Positions 1-11,029 of a stretch of 64,000 nucleotides of DNA are shown here, piece after piece. Position 1 is the first letter of the stretch; each line of letters starts with the position of its first letter. Origin of the DNA: Monocercomonoides exilis (Eukaryota > Preaxostyla > Oxymonadida > Polymastigidae); NCBI GenBank assembly GCA_001643675.2, contig LSRY02000001.1, positions 1,920,001-1,984,000 on the forward strand, in the 5' to 3' direction. The notes beneath the pieces are model-generated. The model worked only from the letters and a program-made list of their open reading frames with translations. It was not told the origin of the DNA and searched no databases. A program made the position numbers and the translations under genes.

Positions 1-1
1 T

Positions 2-859
2 CCTTCTCTTTCTTCTTCTCCTCCTTCTTCTTCTCCTTCTTCTTCTCATTCCACTCCTCATTCTTTTTCTTCTCCTCTTTCTTCTCCTCTTCCTCTTCCT
101 TTGTCTCTTCCTCCTCTCAGCCCAGATGTTGACTCCCTAAGCAATCGAATCTCTTCTCCTTCGCTTTCAGATGTTGATGGAAGAGCAATAAAAAGCCAAA
201 TGTCAATGAATTCTTCGATTTCTTCGATTTCTTCGATTTCTTCTGCTTCTTCAAATGTTGTGCAGATTCCACAAACAAACCAACAATTTGCTTCTCCTTC
301 TTCGCTCTCTTCTTCCTCTTCTTCATTATCGTCATTGTCTTCTTTATCATCATCTTCTTCTTCTTCTTTATCTTCTTTATCTTCTTTATCTTCCCCAAAA
401 TCTCAGCAACCTCCGTTTTCTCCATCTTCTCCTGCCATCTCTTCACACAAACACCAAAGCCCTTTGCCAACCCAGCAACCACACACTTTGGCATCTGTTT
501 CTTCTTCTCCCTCGTATTCATCATCATCATCATCTTCTTCTTCTTCTTCTCTTTCACCATTGCCTTCATCATCGTCATTGCCATCATCTTCTTCTTCCTC
601 CTCCAATTCTTCTTCCTCTCCGCTTTCTTCTATTTCTCCGATTCTCCGGCGCTTTCACGGTGTCTCCAGCGGCTTCCCGCCTCGTTCTCTGCGGACATTC
701 ACTCCGTCTGTGAGAAGCAACTGCTCTGTGAATGCACCTTCACTGAAGTCGATGGCTGTGGAGAATGTTGTGAAGAATCGCACAAACGATTCTTCTTCTA
801 ATTCTAATTCGAATTCGAATTCTTCTTCAATTGCCACTGCAACTGTTGCTTCTACTTGA
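2..859 (+). CDS. 3' end of a Ser-rich low-complexity protein (5' partial)
   Basis: The frame is open from the window edge to a TGA at 857-859, so this is the C-terminal part of a longer gene whose start lies outside the window. The visible 285 or so residues are dominated by runs of Ser with scattered Pro, Leu and His. A less biased stretch near 640-780 (Arg-Arg-Phe-His, then basic and hydrophobic residues) is followed by a Ser/Asn tail ending in Ala-Thr-Val-Ala-Ser-Thr. No catalytic motif is visible and I do not recognise the family. The antisense Lys/Met-rich frames over the same bases are shadows of the TCT/TCA repeats. The tail looks disordered. Function is unknown. Confidence 0.6.
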   Translation, partial: PSLSSSPPSSSPSSSHSTPHSFSSPLSSPLPLPLSLPPLSPDVDSLSNRISSPSLSDVDGRAIKSQMSMNSSISSISSISSASSNVVQIPQTNQQFASPSSLSSSSSSLSSLSSLSSSSSSSLSSLSSLSSPKSQQPPFSPSSPAISSHKHQSPLPTQQPHTLASVSSSPSYSSSSSSSSSSSLSPLPSSSSLPSSSSSSSNSSSSPLSSISPILRRFHGVSSGFPPRSLRTFTPSVRSNCSVNAPSLKSMAVENVVKNRTNDSSSNSNSNSNSSSIATATVAST

Positions 860-2640
860 AGTTTTAGGAGGAAATAAAAAAGAAGAAGAAAAGTTTCAGA
901 AAATTATTTGAAGTTTGTTCATATTTGCATCTTTTTGGAATGAAAGATTGAATGATATGTTGAAGAACATTCATTATGAATGAAAGATGAAGATGACTTA
1001 AAGGAAAGCAGCAGATAATTCAGTGAGGATTGGGGAAATGTGGAATTGGCAATGCATCCATTCAAAAGATGCTTGCTTTTTGTTCCAAAGATGCTGTTTT
1101 ATTTATTTATTTATTTGCATATTTTTATTTATTGATATTTCTTTTATTTCTTTTGAAAAGTCATTCTATATTTTTGTTTTTATTTTATTTTATTTTATTT
1201 TATTTTATTTTATTTAATTTTATTTTATTTTATTTTTCCCCGTTTAAGTTTCGATGTCATATGTTATAAATGTTTGCTCTTAATATTTATCTGTTAAATC
1301 ATAAACGTTGTTATTTTCTTTTTCTTATTTCTTTTTATTTTTAACTTATTTTTTATTTTTTTATGTTTCCACATTTATTGTTAAATATTCCGTTTCTATT
1401 CTGAAAGTTGCTCTTTTATCGAGTTCAGCAGCAAATATGTTTGTTTATGTTTCATTTCGCTTCGCTTTCTTTTGTTTTCTTTTTCTTTCTTTCTTTCTTT
1501 CTTTTTTGTTTTTTTTGATTATTTTATGTTTCATTAATGAGATTGCTATTTATTGTCTTTAACATTGTGTCTTCATTTTACTCAATGATGTTCTATATTA
1601 ATTCACATTTTTTAATTCACTTAATTTTTGCTTTTTTCGTTTCTTTCCAATTTCTTGTTTTTTCACTGTATGTTTTGCAAAACAACCTCTGATCTGTTTT
1701 TATTTTTTTATTTTTTTTATGCTTTCTTCTATTTTCTTTCTTCTTTCTTTTTTTTTTTTTTTTTTTTAATTTTCGTTTTTTCATTTTTTTTTTCCAAAAA
1801 AGAGAGAGAAAAATTGTTGTTGCGCCTTTGATGTTCATTGTGCAATTTTTGTTTCCTCAAAAAGAATTGTTAAATGCACGTATTTAATTAAGTGCTCTTT
1901 TCTTCATTCATTTGACTCGATTTCTGAATATTGTTTTGAAATGAATAAAGATTTGATAATGTGTTTACTCAAATGTGAAATGGCTTGTTATGTTCCCTTC
2001 TTTTATTTATCTGGTTAACAAAAAAATATTATTGTTGCTTGATTGTTAATTGGATCAAAGAATTGTAATTGTTCTATTAAAAAAGCTTCTCTTCTTTTCA
2101 ATATTCACATTTGATATGCTTCTTTTTGATCCGTTCATCCGCAAATCAATCAGAATGTTTATTGAAATTAATTTTTTTTTTTGTATTTTTGAAAAGTTGT
2201 TTGATTATTTGTCCATCAGCTGTGTGCAAAAGTGTTTTGCACATATTTTGCAAGTGCTAAAAATCTTGTGTTTTCTTTTTCTTTTTCTTATTTTCAAAAA
2301 TACGCTATTGCTTTGCACGAGCATTTGTGTCATTTTCTGCTGTTGAAAAAGAATCCTTCTTTTTGATTCATCTTTTTAAGAAGTAATCAAAACGAAAATA
2401 TTTTTATGTGTTTTTATTGTTCATATTTTCCAGATCACAACTTGTTTGCTGAACTTCGATAATTGTTTCAACTTTTTCCCTTTTTTGTTGATTTTGTAAT
2501 ATTTAAACAAAATAATGTTTATTGAACCAAAATTGTATTTCTTTGTTGGATGATGAAATCGCATCTTGAAGTGAAAATAGAACTTGATGAAATCAAAATG
2601 TAATTTTTGATCTTCAAGATATGTTTTGAATTTGAATAAT
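860..2640. other. AT-rich intergenic DNA
   Basis: I see no credible gene here. Short frames are Phe/Leu/Tyr-rich readings of T-rich sequence. A TTTTA pentanucleotide tract lies at about 1175-1240 and pure T runs at about 1745-1770. The first 150 bases probably contain the 3' untranslated region of the Ser-rich gene. Confidence 0.7.
1175..1240. repeat. TTTTA pentanucleotide microsatellite
   Basis: About 12 near-perfect copies of TTTTA in a row, with one TTTAA interruption. Confidence 0.85.
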
Positions 2641-2669
2641 TACACCAATAATTATTCAACACCGAAAAA

Positions 2670-3640
2670 CTTTCAATCAAAATCGAAAAACTTTCAACCA
2701 AAGTCGAAAAACTTTCAAACGAAATCGAAAAATATTATTCAAAGTCGGAAAACTTTCATTCAGAGTCGAAAAACTTTCAATCAAAGTCGAAAAACTTTCA
2801 ACCAAAGTCGAAAAACTTTCAATCAAAATCGAAAAACTTTCAACCAAAGTCGAAAAACTTTCAAACGAAATCGAAAAATATTATTCAAAGTCGGAAAACT
2901 TTCATTCAGAGTCGAAAAACTTTCATTCAGAGTCGAAAAACTTTCAATCAAAGTCGAAAAACTTTCAATCAAAATCGAAAAACTTTCAACCAAAGTCGAA
3001 AAACTTTCAAACGAAATCGAAAAATATTATTCAAAGTCGGAAAACTTTCATTCAGAGTCGAAAAACTTTCAATCAAAGTCGAAAAACTTTCAACCAAAGT
3101 CGAAAAACTTTCAATCAAAATCGAAAAACTTTCAACCAAAGTCGAAAAACTTTCAAACGAAATCGAAAAATATTATTCAAAGTCGGAAAACTTTCATTCA
3201 GAGTCGAAAAACTTTCAATCAAAGTCGAAAAACTTTCAATCAAAATCGAAAAACTTTCAACCAAAGTCGAAAAACTTTCAAACGAAATCGAAAAATATTA
3301 TTCAAAGTCGGAAAACTTTCATTCAGAGTCGAAAAACTTTCAATCAAAATCGAAAAACTTTCAACCAAAGTCGAAAAACTTTCAAACGAAATCGAAAAAT
3401 ATTATTCAAAGTCGGAAAACTTTCATTCAGAGTCGAAAAACTTTCAATCAAAGTCGAAAAACTTTCAACCAAAGTCGAAAAACTTTCAAACGAAATCGAA
3501 AAATATTATTCAAAGTCGAAAAACTTTCAAACGAAATCGAAAAACTTTCAATCAAAATCGAAAAACTTTCAATCGAAATCGAAAAACTTTCAAACAAAGT
3601 CGAAAAACTTTCAAACAAAGTCGAAAGTTCGAAAAACTTC
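2670..3640 (+). repeat. Higher-order tandem array of a 21-bp unit
   Basis: About 45 units of TCGAAAAACTTTCAANCAAAG or close variants. A distinct 20-bp variant containing AATATTATTCAAAG recurs at intervals (about 2732, 2877, 3026, 3168, 3294, 3395 and 3502), so the array has a higher-order period with a variable number of plain units between markers. Most units are 21 bp and lack stops, which produces long artificial Lys/Asn/Phe/Gln reading frames that I do not regard as genes. Confidence 0.9.
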
Positions 3641-5284
3641 ATATTTTCAAAAAGATGACAAAAATATACAAAAGTCAAAAAAACATTGTGATTGTTAAAA
3701 TATCGATGATATTTGTTATTTTAATATTTTTTCATCTTTTTTCTGATATTTTTCTTTGCTTTCTTTTGACCAATTACAAATTTAAAATTATGAGAGAAAT
3801 TCTGACATATTTTTATCTCATTTCAGTTGAAAGCACTCTTCTTCACAAAAAATTTTCTTTCGAAAATTTTAATTTTTTTCCTATTTTATGTAGAATGAAG
3901 AATTCATTATTGACTCTCTTATTTAATGTTTTTTCATCACAAACAACTCATTTCTTATTGAAGGAAACAAATGTTCTAAGATGTGTTTTGAGTTGATTTT
4001 TGAATTAATTTTGGTTCGAAATCTTCAAAATTTGCAGAAATCGACAACACAAACATTGCTGATAATATTTCCAAAAACAAAAGAATATTTTCATCTTTTG
4101 TGGAATACTTTTTATTTCACGTTTATTTTTTTTGTGAAATTTTCGACTTTGTTTGAAAGTTTTTCGATTTCGTTTGCAACTTTTTCGACTTTGAATAATA
4201 ATTTTCGACTTTGAATGAAACTTTTTCGACTTCGAATGAAAACTTTCGACTTTGAATGAAAGTTTTCCAACTTTGAATAATAATTTTCGATTTCGTTTGA
4301 AAGTTTTTCGACTTTGGTTGAAAGTTTTTCGATTTTGATTGAAAGTTTTTCCACTTTGAATTATTTTTGGTGTATTATTCAAAGTCGGAAAACTTTCATT
4401 CAGAGTCGAAAAACTTTCAATCAAAGTCGAAAAACTTTCAATCAAAATCGAAAAACTTTCAACCAAAGTCGAAAAACTTTCAAACGAAATCGAAAAATAT
4501 TATTCAAAGTCGGAAAACTTTCATTCAGAGTCGAAAAACTTTCAAACGAAATCGAAAATTGTTATTCAAAGTTGGAAAACTTTCATTCAAAGTCGAAAGT
4601 TTTCATTCGAAGTCGAAAAAGTTTCATTCAAAGTCGAAAATTATTATTCAAAGTCGAAAAAGTTGCAAACGAAATCGAAAAACTTTCAAACAAAGTCGAA
4701 AATTTCACAAAAAAAATAAACGTGAAATAAAAAGTATTCCACAAAAGATGAAAATATTCTTTTGTTTTTGGAAATATTATCAGCAATGTTTGTGTTGTCG
4801 ATTTCTGCAAATTTTGAAGATTTCGAACCAAAATTAATTCAAAAATCAACTCAAAACACATCTTAGAACATTTGTTTCCTTCAATAAGAAATGAGTTGTT
4901 TGTGATGAAAAAACATTAAATAAGAGAGTCAATAATGAATTCTTCATTCTACATAAAATAGGAAAAAAATTAAAATTTTCGAAAGAAAATTTTTTGTGAA
5001 GAAGAGTGCTTTCAACTGAAATGAGATAAAAATATGTCAGAATTTCTCTCATAATTTTAAATTTGTAATTGGTCAAAAGAAAGCAAAGAAAAATATCAGA
5101 AAAAAGATGAAAAAATATTAAAATAACAAATATCATCGATATTTTAACAATCACAATGTTTTTTTGACTTTTGTATATTTTTGTCATCTTTTTGAAAATA
5201 TGAAGTTTTTCGAACTTTCGACTTTGTTTGAAAGTTTTTCGACTTTGTTTGAAAGTTTTTCGATTTCGATTGAAAGTTTTTCGA
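3558..5284. repeat. Long inverted repeat, 756-bp arms
   Basis: Left arm 3558-4313 and right arm 4529-5284 are reverse complements with matched coordinates summing to 8842 throughout. I noticed only one substitution near 4281/4561. The spacer of about 215 bp (4314-4528) is itself repeat units. Each arm contains about 490 bp of non-repetitive AT-rich DNA plus tandem units. Confidence 0.9.
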
Positions 5285-5499
5285 CTTTGAATAATAATTT
5301 TCGACTTTGGTTGAAACTTTTTCGACTTCGAATGAAAACTTTCGACTTTGAATGAAAGTTTTCCAACTTTGAATAATAATTTTCGATTTCGTTTGAAAGT
5401 TTTTCGACTTTGGTTGAAAGTATTTCGACTTTGAATAATTTTTGGTGTAATTTTCGATGTTGAATAAAAGTTTTTCGATCTTGAATAATTTTTGGTGTA

Positions 5500-5933
5500 T
5501 TTTATCTAATTCAAAAGTCGAAATAAAATATAAAATTGTGTTTCATTTTGATATGAAAAAAGCATTCTTATGAAAAAAACTTTTCAGCTTTCTGTCAATC
5601 CTGACGCTTTGCAATAACTTGTTGAAAAGAAAATAAAAAGCTAGTTATTTATTATTTAGTAATAAAATTTTTTCAAATACGAATGATAGAAAATGTCCAA
5701 TTCTTCAACAAATACACAAAAAAAATAAAAAATAAAAAATAACAAAAACAAAAATTGAAAACTTATACGTTAAAAATTGAATCGAAGGTCTGATTCTATT
5801 TTTTATTTTCAAATTTATTGATACGAAATCACTCACTCAATTTTCCAACTAGTGATATGAATGATTGAATTCTGTTTGACGAAAACATTAAAACAAATTA
5901 GATAAAACTGTTTTAAAAATAAAGAGCAAAATA
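5500..5933. other. AT-rich intergenic DNA
   Basis: No gene, RNA gene or clear repeat is visible between the fold-back element and the hairpin element. Confidence 0.6.
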
Positions 5934-6309
5934 CAGATATCGCATTGAATACAGGACATCGCACAAAATACCGGACAAGATCAATATCTCAATTACCGCA
6001 AGAAGAAAAATTCTGACAAATTTCCTCAAAATATATCTCATCAATACAAACTCATTGGAAAAACAAGACTTCACTTCAGCTTTATTTGTGCTCAGTGAAA
6101 ATTAATTTTTGAAATCTCGGAGAAACTCAAAATCCAATTTTTCCGAGATTTTTAAAATAACTTTTTTCTGAGCTCTAACGAAACTGTCCTGAAAGTCTCG
6201 TTGATCAATTGAGTTCGTGTTGATGAGATATATTTTGAGGAATATTACCAGAATTGTTCCTTGCGGTTATTGAGAAATCGATCTTGTCCGGTATTTTGAG
6301 CGATATCTG
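5934..6309. mobile_element. Hairpin MITE-like element, copy 1
   Basis: A 376-bp element beginning CAGATATCG and ending CGATATCTG, flanked on both sides by TA (5932-5933 and 6310-6311). This is the target duplication expected for Tc1/mariner-type elements. The two halves are imperfect reverse complements along almost their whole length (for example ATACCGGACAAGATCAATAT against GATCTTGTCCGGTAT), so a single strand could fold into one long hairpin. There is no coding capacity. A diverged second copy is at 33752-34147. Confidence 0.75.
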
Positions 6310-7589
6310 TAGTTTTTATTTTTCTGTGTAAATAGGTATCTCATATAATCACAATCGGATATAGTCACTAAAAGTTGTGCAAAAACAGATGTGATTATAT
6401 CCAATTTTGACTAAATCTGGTCTTTATCAACTCTTTTCTTTGTTAAAAAATAAATGGATTTCTCTTTTTGGAAAATTGCAAACGTTTAATACTTGATATA
6501 ACATTAAAAAAAAAATATATCTTGATTAGATTATTGTTCCCACTCGCAAACATTCACTTGAATGGATATGATACCTTTGTTTATTGTGTATTTCTTTTCA
6601 ACTGAAATTTCTTGATTGGGAACAACAAAATTGTTGAAATATAAGATATTCATTTCATTTATCAACAAAACATATGCGAATTTTTATGAGTATTTTCTCA
6701 AACATCTCCATTTTGAATAATAATCATGTTTTGCACAATTGAATGAAGAATTTCTCTCCAAAGAAACAAACCCTTGAAGAATCAACAGTCCGAAAAAAGC
6801 TCGGATTTCAAAAAATAATCACACACAAATTTGGATAATATTTGTCTGTCTTCTATCGAAAAGACTCAAAATGTTCTTTAAATAAGAATCTCATGGAAAT
6901 ACAAACAAGTCTTTGATCACAAAATAGCAATAAAAAATTCGATGTCAACATATGATAATCAGCAAACAGATATTTTCCCCTTTGTCATGGAACAAAGTTT
7001 TGTTTTGAAGGTTTCAAGCTGTTAATCCATATTTGAAAGTTCAATCAAAAATATATATCACAAAAAATTTTAATATTAATCAGGTTCCAATCAACAATTC
7101 ACTTTGTTGAAATAGCACAATTTTAGAATATCAAAACATGAATTTCATTTCTCGAGAAAAAATAGCAGTCAAAAAAATAAAGTGATGCAAATGATTGTTT
7201 TGAAACTTTCTTCTCGAGGGAGCTGGTTATTAGTGTTTTTCAAAGATATTTTTCAAAAGGAGACTTTTCAAAGAAAGAATAAAAGCTTTGAGAAAAAACA
7301 AAATTTCCAAGAAAATATCAATTTTCAGCTTTTCCATTGAAGAAAAAAAGTCATTTCGTCGATTATCAAATGTGAACAACGAAGAAGTCAAATTGTATTG
7401 AGTGATTGTTTTGTGGTCATGTGATGTTTTGGAAGCTTCCGTTTCGAACTCACATGTTGAAGTCTCAAAAAATGAAAAATCGTTATTCTTCAAATATTTT
7501 GTTCACAAGCAGAGAAGTGATTCAAAAAATAAAAAAAGTCATTCAGAAATTGGAATTCAGAGAAATGAAATGAGAAGAGCCCCACACCC
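6310..7589. other. AT-rich intergenic DNA
   Basis: No convincing gene. There is a short imperfect inverted repeat at about 6345-6405 (GGATATAGTCAC / GTGATTATATCC) and a dispersed motif (CTTTTTGGAAAATTGCAAACG at about 6465-6485) that recurs near 34500 and 41210. Confidence 0.6.
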
Positions 7590-9055
7590 TCAGATATTCA
7601 CAAAATAATCATCAATGCTCAATGACAGTTCACAACAAAATTCATCGTTCAGAAAGGGAATCATTTCATGAAAGCTTGTGATGGCATCTTCATATCCTTC
7701 TTCTTCCATCTTTTCAACCACTTTCCTTTTCAACCCTTTTCCTTTCGCTTCACCAGCTTCATCATCTTTCGATTTCAATCGATCACAAACATTCATGAAG
7801 AACCTCAAGCAGTCATATGCCATTTCGTAATCCATTGTTGGCTGCTGAATTCCCTCCAAAACAGCATCATCTGCTCCACCTTTCAGCAACCCACCAATCT
7901 TCACTGCCCTCTTTTCTGATGCTGCTTTCAGCAAATCAATGCATCTCATGCTGTATTTCCTGTGATTGTCCTTCGCTGACAGAAACACCCGAACAATGCA
8001 GCAGACAAGCTCGGAATATTCGTCATCCCACAAGTGGCAGGAAAAAAAGAAATCGAACAATGTGAAGAGCCATCTCCTCAAAACAATTCCTTCTTTCACC
8101 CCCTTTCCTCCTCTTTCCTCTTCTTTTCTCTTCCAATCCACACACTTCGACTGCTCCTCCATTTCTCTTTTTGCCTTTTTCACAAAATGCAGCTCATCTG
8201 TCATCACTTTTTCCAATACTCCATTGAGAAATAATCTGTTCACCAAAAACTGCCAGGCAGACTGATAAGCAAGTGGAGTGAGGTTGTGATGATCCTGATG
8301 GTGTTGAATAATTCCTTTAATCTCACTCAAATACAATTCTTCTGGAATTTTCTGAAAAACAAATACAAGAATTATCAATCAATGATTATTCACAACACAA
8401 TTCCACACCGTGAGCATGCCAACACTGCTCAAAGTCAGCAGCGATGTTTCCACTTCATTCCCATCTCCCTCCTTTTCCCCTTTGTTCAAGCCAACTTCCA
8501 GAAGACAGGACACGCAGATTGAAAGCAGATTAAACAAGAATTTGTCTTTCAGCATGAGATAGCACTCGCAAAGATCAATCAGAAGCTTTTCATTTCTTTT
8601 TTCTTTTTTCTTTTCTTCCTCGACAATCATCTCTTCAAATCTCTCACCCAATGAAGAGTTTCCAAATCCATAGACACTCATGGATTTCAATGCATTCGAA
8701 GATCCAACGTGCTTCAACAACAGAAATGAATTCTCCAAAGTCAGTTTCTTTTCTTCAATCATTGTGTAAATTCCATTGAACACTTCTGCTGTGACCACAG
8801 ACTCAAGTTCTTCTTCGTGCATCTCGTCCATCACCTCATTCATTTTTTCAATTTTCTCTTTCTGTTCATCCTCGTCGCAATCTTCAAGCTCGGAAAATAA
8901 TTCTTTAATAAAAAAAAAAATAAAATCAAGAGCCACAATCACCAGAATTTCAAATGGAACAACGAATGCACACTGTTGTATCTTTCAGTGACGCTCAAAG
9001 TCTGCATTTTTTTTGAAAATGCATTGCATCCATTTAACAACACAATTTTGATCAT
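7590..9055 (-). CDS. Helical-family protein A, 3 exons, intact
   Basis: Exons 9055-8974, 8902-8409 and 8351-7590 join in phase (1, then 0) to give 445 residues. Introns are short, with donors GTGTGC and GTGTGG and acceptors ATTAAAG and TTTTCAG. The protein is charged and predicted mostly helical, with no signal peptide or membrane segment. It belongs to a family with three more members in this window. Shared landmarks are LLKHVG and LLIDLCECYL in exon 2, and SAWQFLVNRL, LLKGGADDAVLE and EEEGYEDAITSF in exon 3. The repeated short helices suggest an armadillo-like fold, which is inference. I chose the ATG at 9053-9055 because the same exon-1 design (a residue pattern ending KK...LF.ELED) is found in member F. 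An in-frame ATG at about 9005 is an alternative start. Function is unknown. Confidence 0.75.
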
Positions 9056-11029
9056 TCACATTGAATTCACATTTGTGTGAATTGATGACATCGATGAATA
9101 AAAAAAAGTCAAAAATGATAATTGCAATATGTGCATTCACACCTTCCTTTTTCGTCTTGGCATTTTTGGAAAGTGATTGCTGAGTGAAGAAACGCTTTTT
9201 GTTTTTCAATTCAAATTTGGTGTTATGGACAGTTTGATCGAAAATTTTTTTCTGAACTGGAATGATTATTGGCAAGATGAGGAACTGTGAATGAACAATT
9301 ATAATGGAATAAGATGAATTAACACTTGTCGAGGAAGCATGCAAAGATAAAGATATATTGATTATGAAATTTCATTCAGATGACTTTTGGAGATTGGATG
9401 ACAGATGAAACACAACAATTACATGAATAACACAAAAGACGTAATGTTTGCAATTTATATTGTTCAATTGATTGTGAAGATATTTCCGTCTGAAACCTCT
9501 CCAAAGTATGAGAAAATGAGTGATTGTTGAAATGGCCATTCTTCTCATTGGAGAGAATCACAATGAGGATGGAGCTGATTGTGCACAGCAATTTGGAAAT
9601 GAATGAAGTTATGGAAGAATCATGATTTTCACTATTTTTGATTGCTGCAAAAGATGAAAACAAATTCGACTGACATTTTATTGAATGAAGATTTATGGAT
9701 GGAATTGAATGGGAAACGAAGTGTTTGCAAAATAAAATAGTATTTTGTCATTTTATGCAGAAGAGTGGATTTTTGGACAAAGAAAGTTGCAAGCTTACCA
9801 AGGGAAGAACATTTATCACAAAAAATGACAAGAAAGCGTTGAAAGCAATTGGATTGGAACTTCGCACACAATTTCTCCATGAGCAATCGTTTGCCTGTGT
9901 GGAATCAGAGTGAGGGATTTGTATCCATGAATTTTGATTTTCCATTCAAGAAGAAGATCTGTTAAGCTTCAAAACAAAATGTGATTGGTGTGTGTGAGCT
10001 CTTCCCCAACGAAGCTATTTGATGGAATTCTCAATTTGTTTCATTCAAATCAAAAGTGATGCTATTTTTACTTTGTTTTTTTGGAGTCATGTCCAACACG
10101 AAGGAGCAACAAAGTTTCCATCTTGTGTTCAAAAGCATTCAATCTTCATCCAAATGAGAGTCACATTGCATAATCTCAGTTTTCTCATTCGTCCTCTTCG
10201 TTGTCTCCCTCCTGTGCCACATGGAAATTGAGTGTGTCTCTGTGATCAGATGGACTTCTTATTCGGCTGCAAGAACTTCTTGTCCCATTCCATGCATCCG
10301 ATTTTCTTCTTCTTTCTTCTTCTTCAAATCACTTGAAATCTTCCTCTTCTCTCATCTCCTCATCATCAATTATCCTGCCAATTCTTTTTCATTTTGCGAT
10401 ATTTCAGCAAATGATTCATCATAAATTTTGCTTTTGAACATATTTTTTTAAAACAAATCGAGCTATCCCAACAGAAATTCAAATGGGATTAACACTTTTT
10501 TGAAGATTTCAAAAATCAATTCGGATTCTAACTGTCTTCATTTCAATGTTATATGAATTTATAAATATAAAAGTTTTTCTTTTTTTTCAAATGAAATGAA
10601 TAAATAAAAAATATTTTGAAGATGAAAACCACTTTAAGATTTTCTTTCAATTTGCTGAAAAGAATTTCAGATATGATTCAAATTGATATAGAAAAAAAGA
10701 TTGCTTTTAAAGATTATTCTAACTGAACCATTACTGTTGCACAATCAACACTGTTCGTTGAAAACGAAGTTTCAAGTGGTTTTTACCAGAAAGAAAGGTT
10801 GCAAAAGATTGAATAAAAAACATTTGGGAAATTCACTTTCATTTTGTTTATTAACTGTTTTTGTGAATTCTCCACACATTGAAAAAAACAACAAATGTGA
10901 TACGTGGTGTTTGAAGCTGGATACAGCACAGCAAATTGAACAAAACAAGAACAGACAACAACCAGGATGTTTCGTGTGCAAAATATCAAGGTTGATATTG
11001 ATAAATATTTCGAATATTTTGTTTTGAAG
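9056..11029. other. Intergenic DNA between divergent family members
   Basis: About 2 kb between the start of member A (minus) and the degenerate member B (plus). A possible first exon of B ends at about 10974 before GTGTGC, matching the donor used in A and F, but its frame carries a TGA. Nothing else here looks coding. The small frames at 9695-9913 and 10019-10424 have no recognisable features. Confidence 0.5.

Larger units (their letters stand above)
2641..5499. mobile_element. Fold-back-type repeat element with long palindrome
   Basis: The segment starts with TACACCAATAATTATTC and ends with GAATAATTTTTGGTGTA, so its ends are inverted copies of each other and are bounded by TA on both sides. 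The interior is built from arrays of a 20-21 bp unit (core TCGAAAAACTTTCAA, with variants), in one orientation on the left and mainly the opposite orientation on the right. Two copies of a roughly 490-bp AT-rich unique segment (about 3650-4140 and 4702-5190) are mirror images. Inverted ends made of internal tandem repeats recall fold-back (FB) transposons. No transposase is visible, so it would be non-autonomous. Extra copies of the terminal GGTGTA motif at about 4363-4370 and 5443-5450 suggest nested or fused copies. Confidence 0.7.

Noticed and set aside
117-606. Antisense Lys/Met-rich and Glu/Asp-rich frames opposite the Ser-rich tail
   Set aside because: They are complements of TCT/TCA runs and have no independent features.
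2670-3640. CRISPR-like repeat array
   Set aside because: Units are adjacent with no unique spacers, and the context is eukaryotic.
2626-3996. 456-residue open frame rich in Lys, Asn, Phe and Gln
   Set aside because: It is a reading of the 21-bp tandem array. The unit length is a multiple of three and lacks stops, and the peptide repeats exactly follow DNA unit variants. Similar frames exist on the other strand and in the mirror arm.
9695-9913. 72-residue frame with balanced composition
   Set aside because: No family resemblance, no splice context linking it to neighbours, and overlapping frames of similar length on the other strand.
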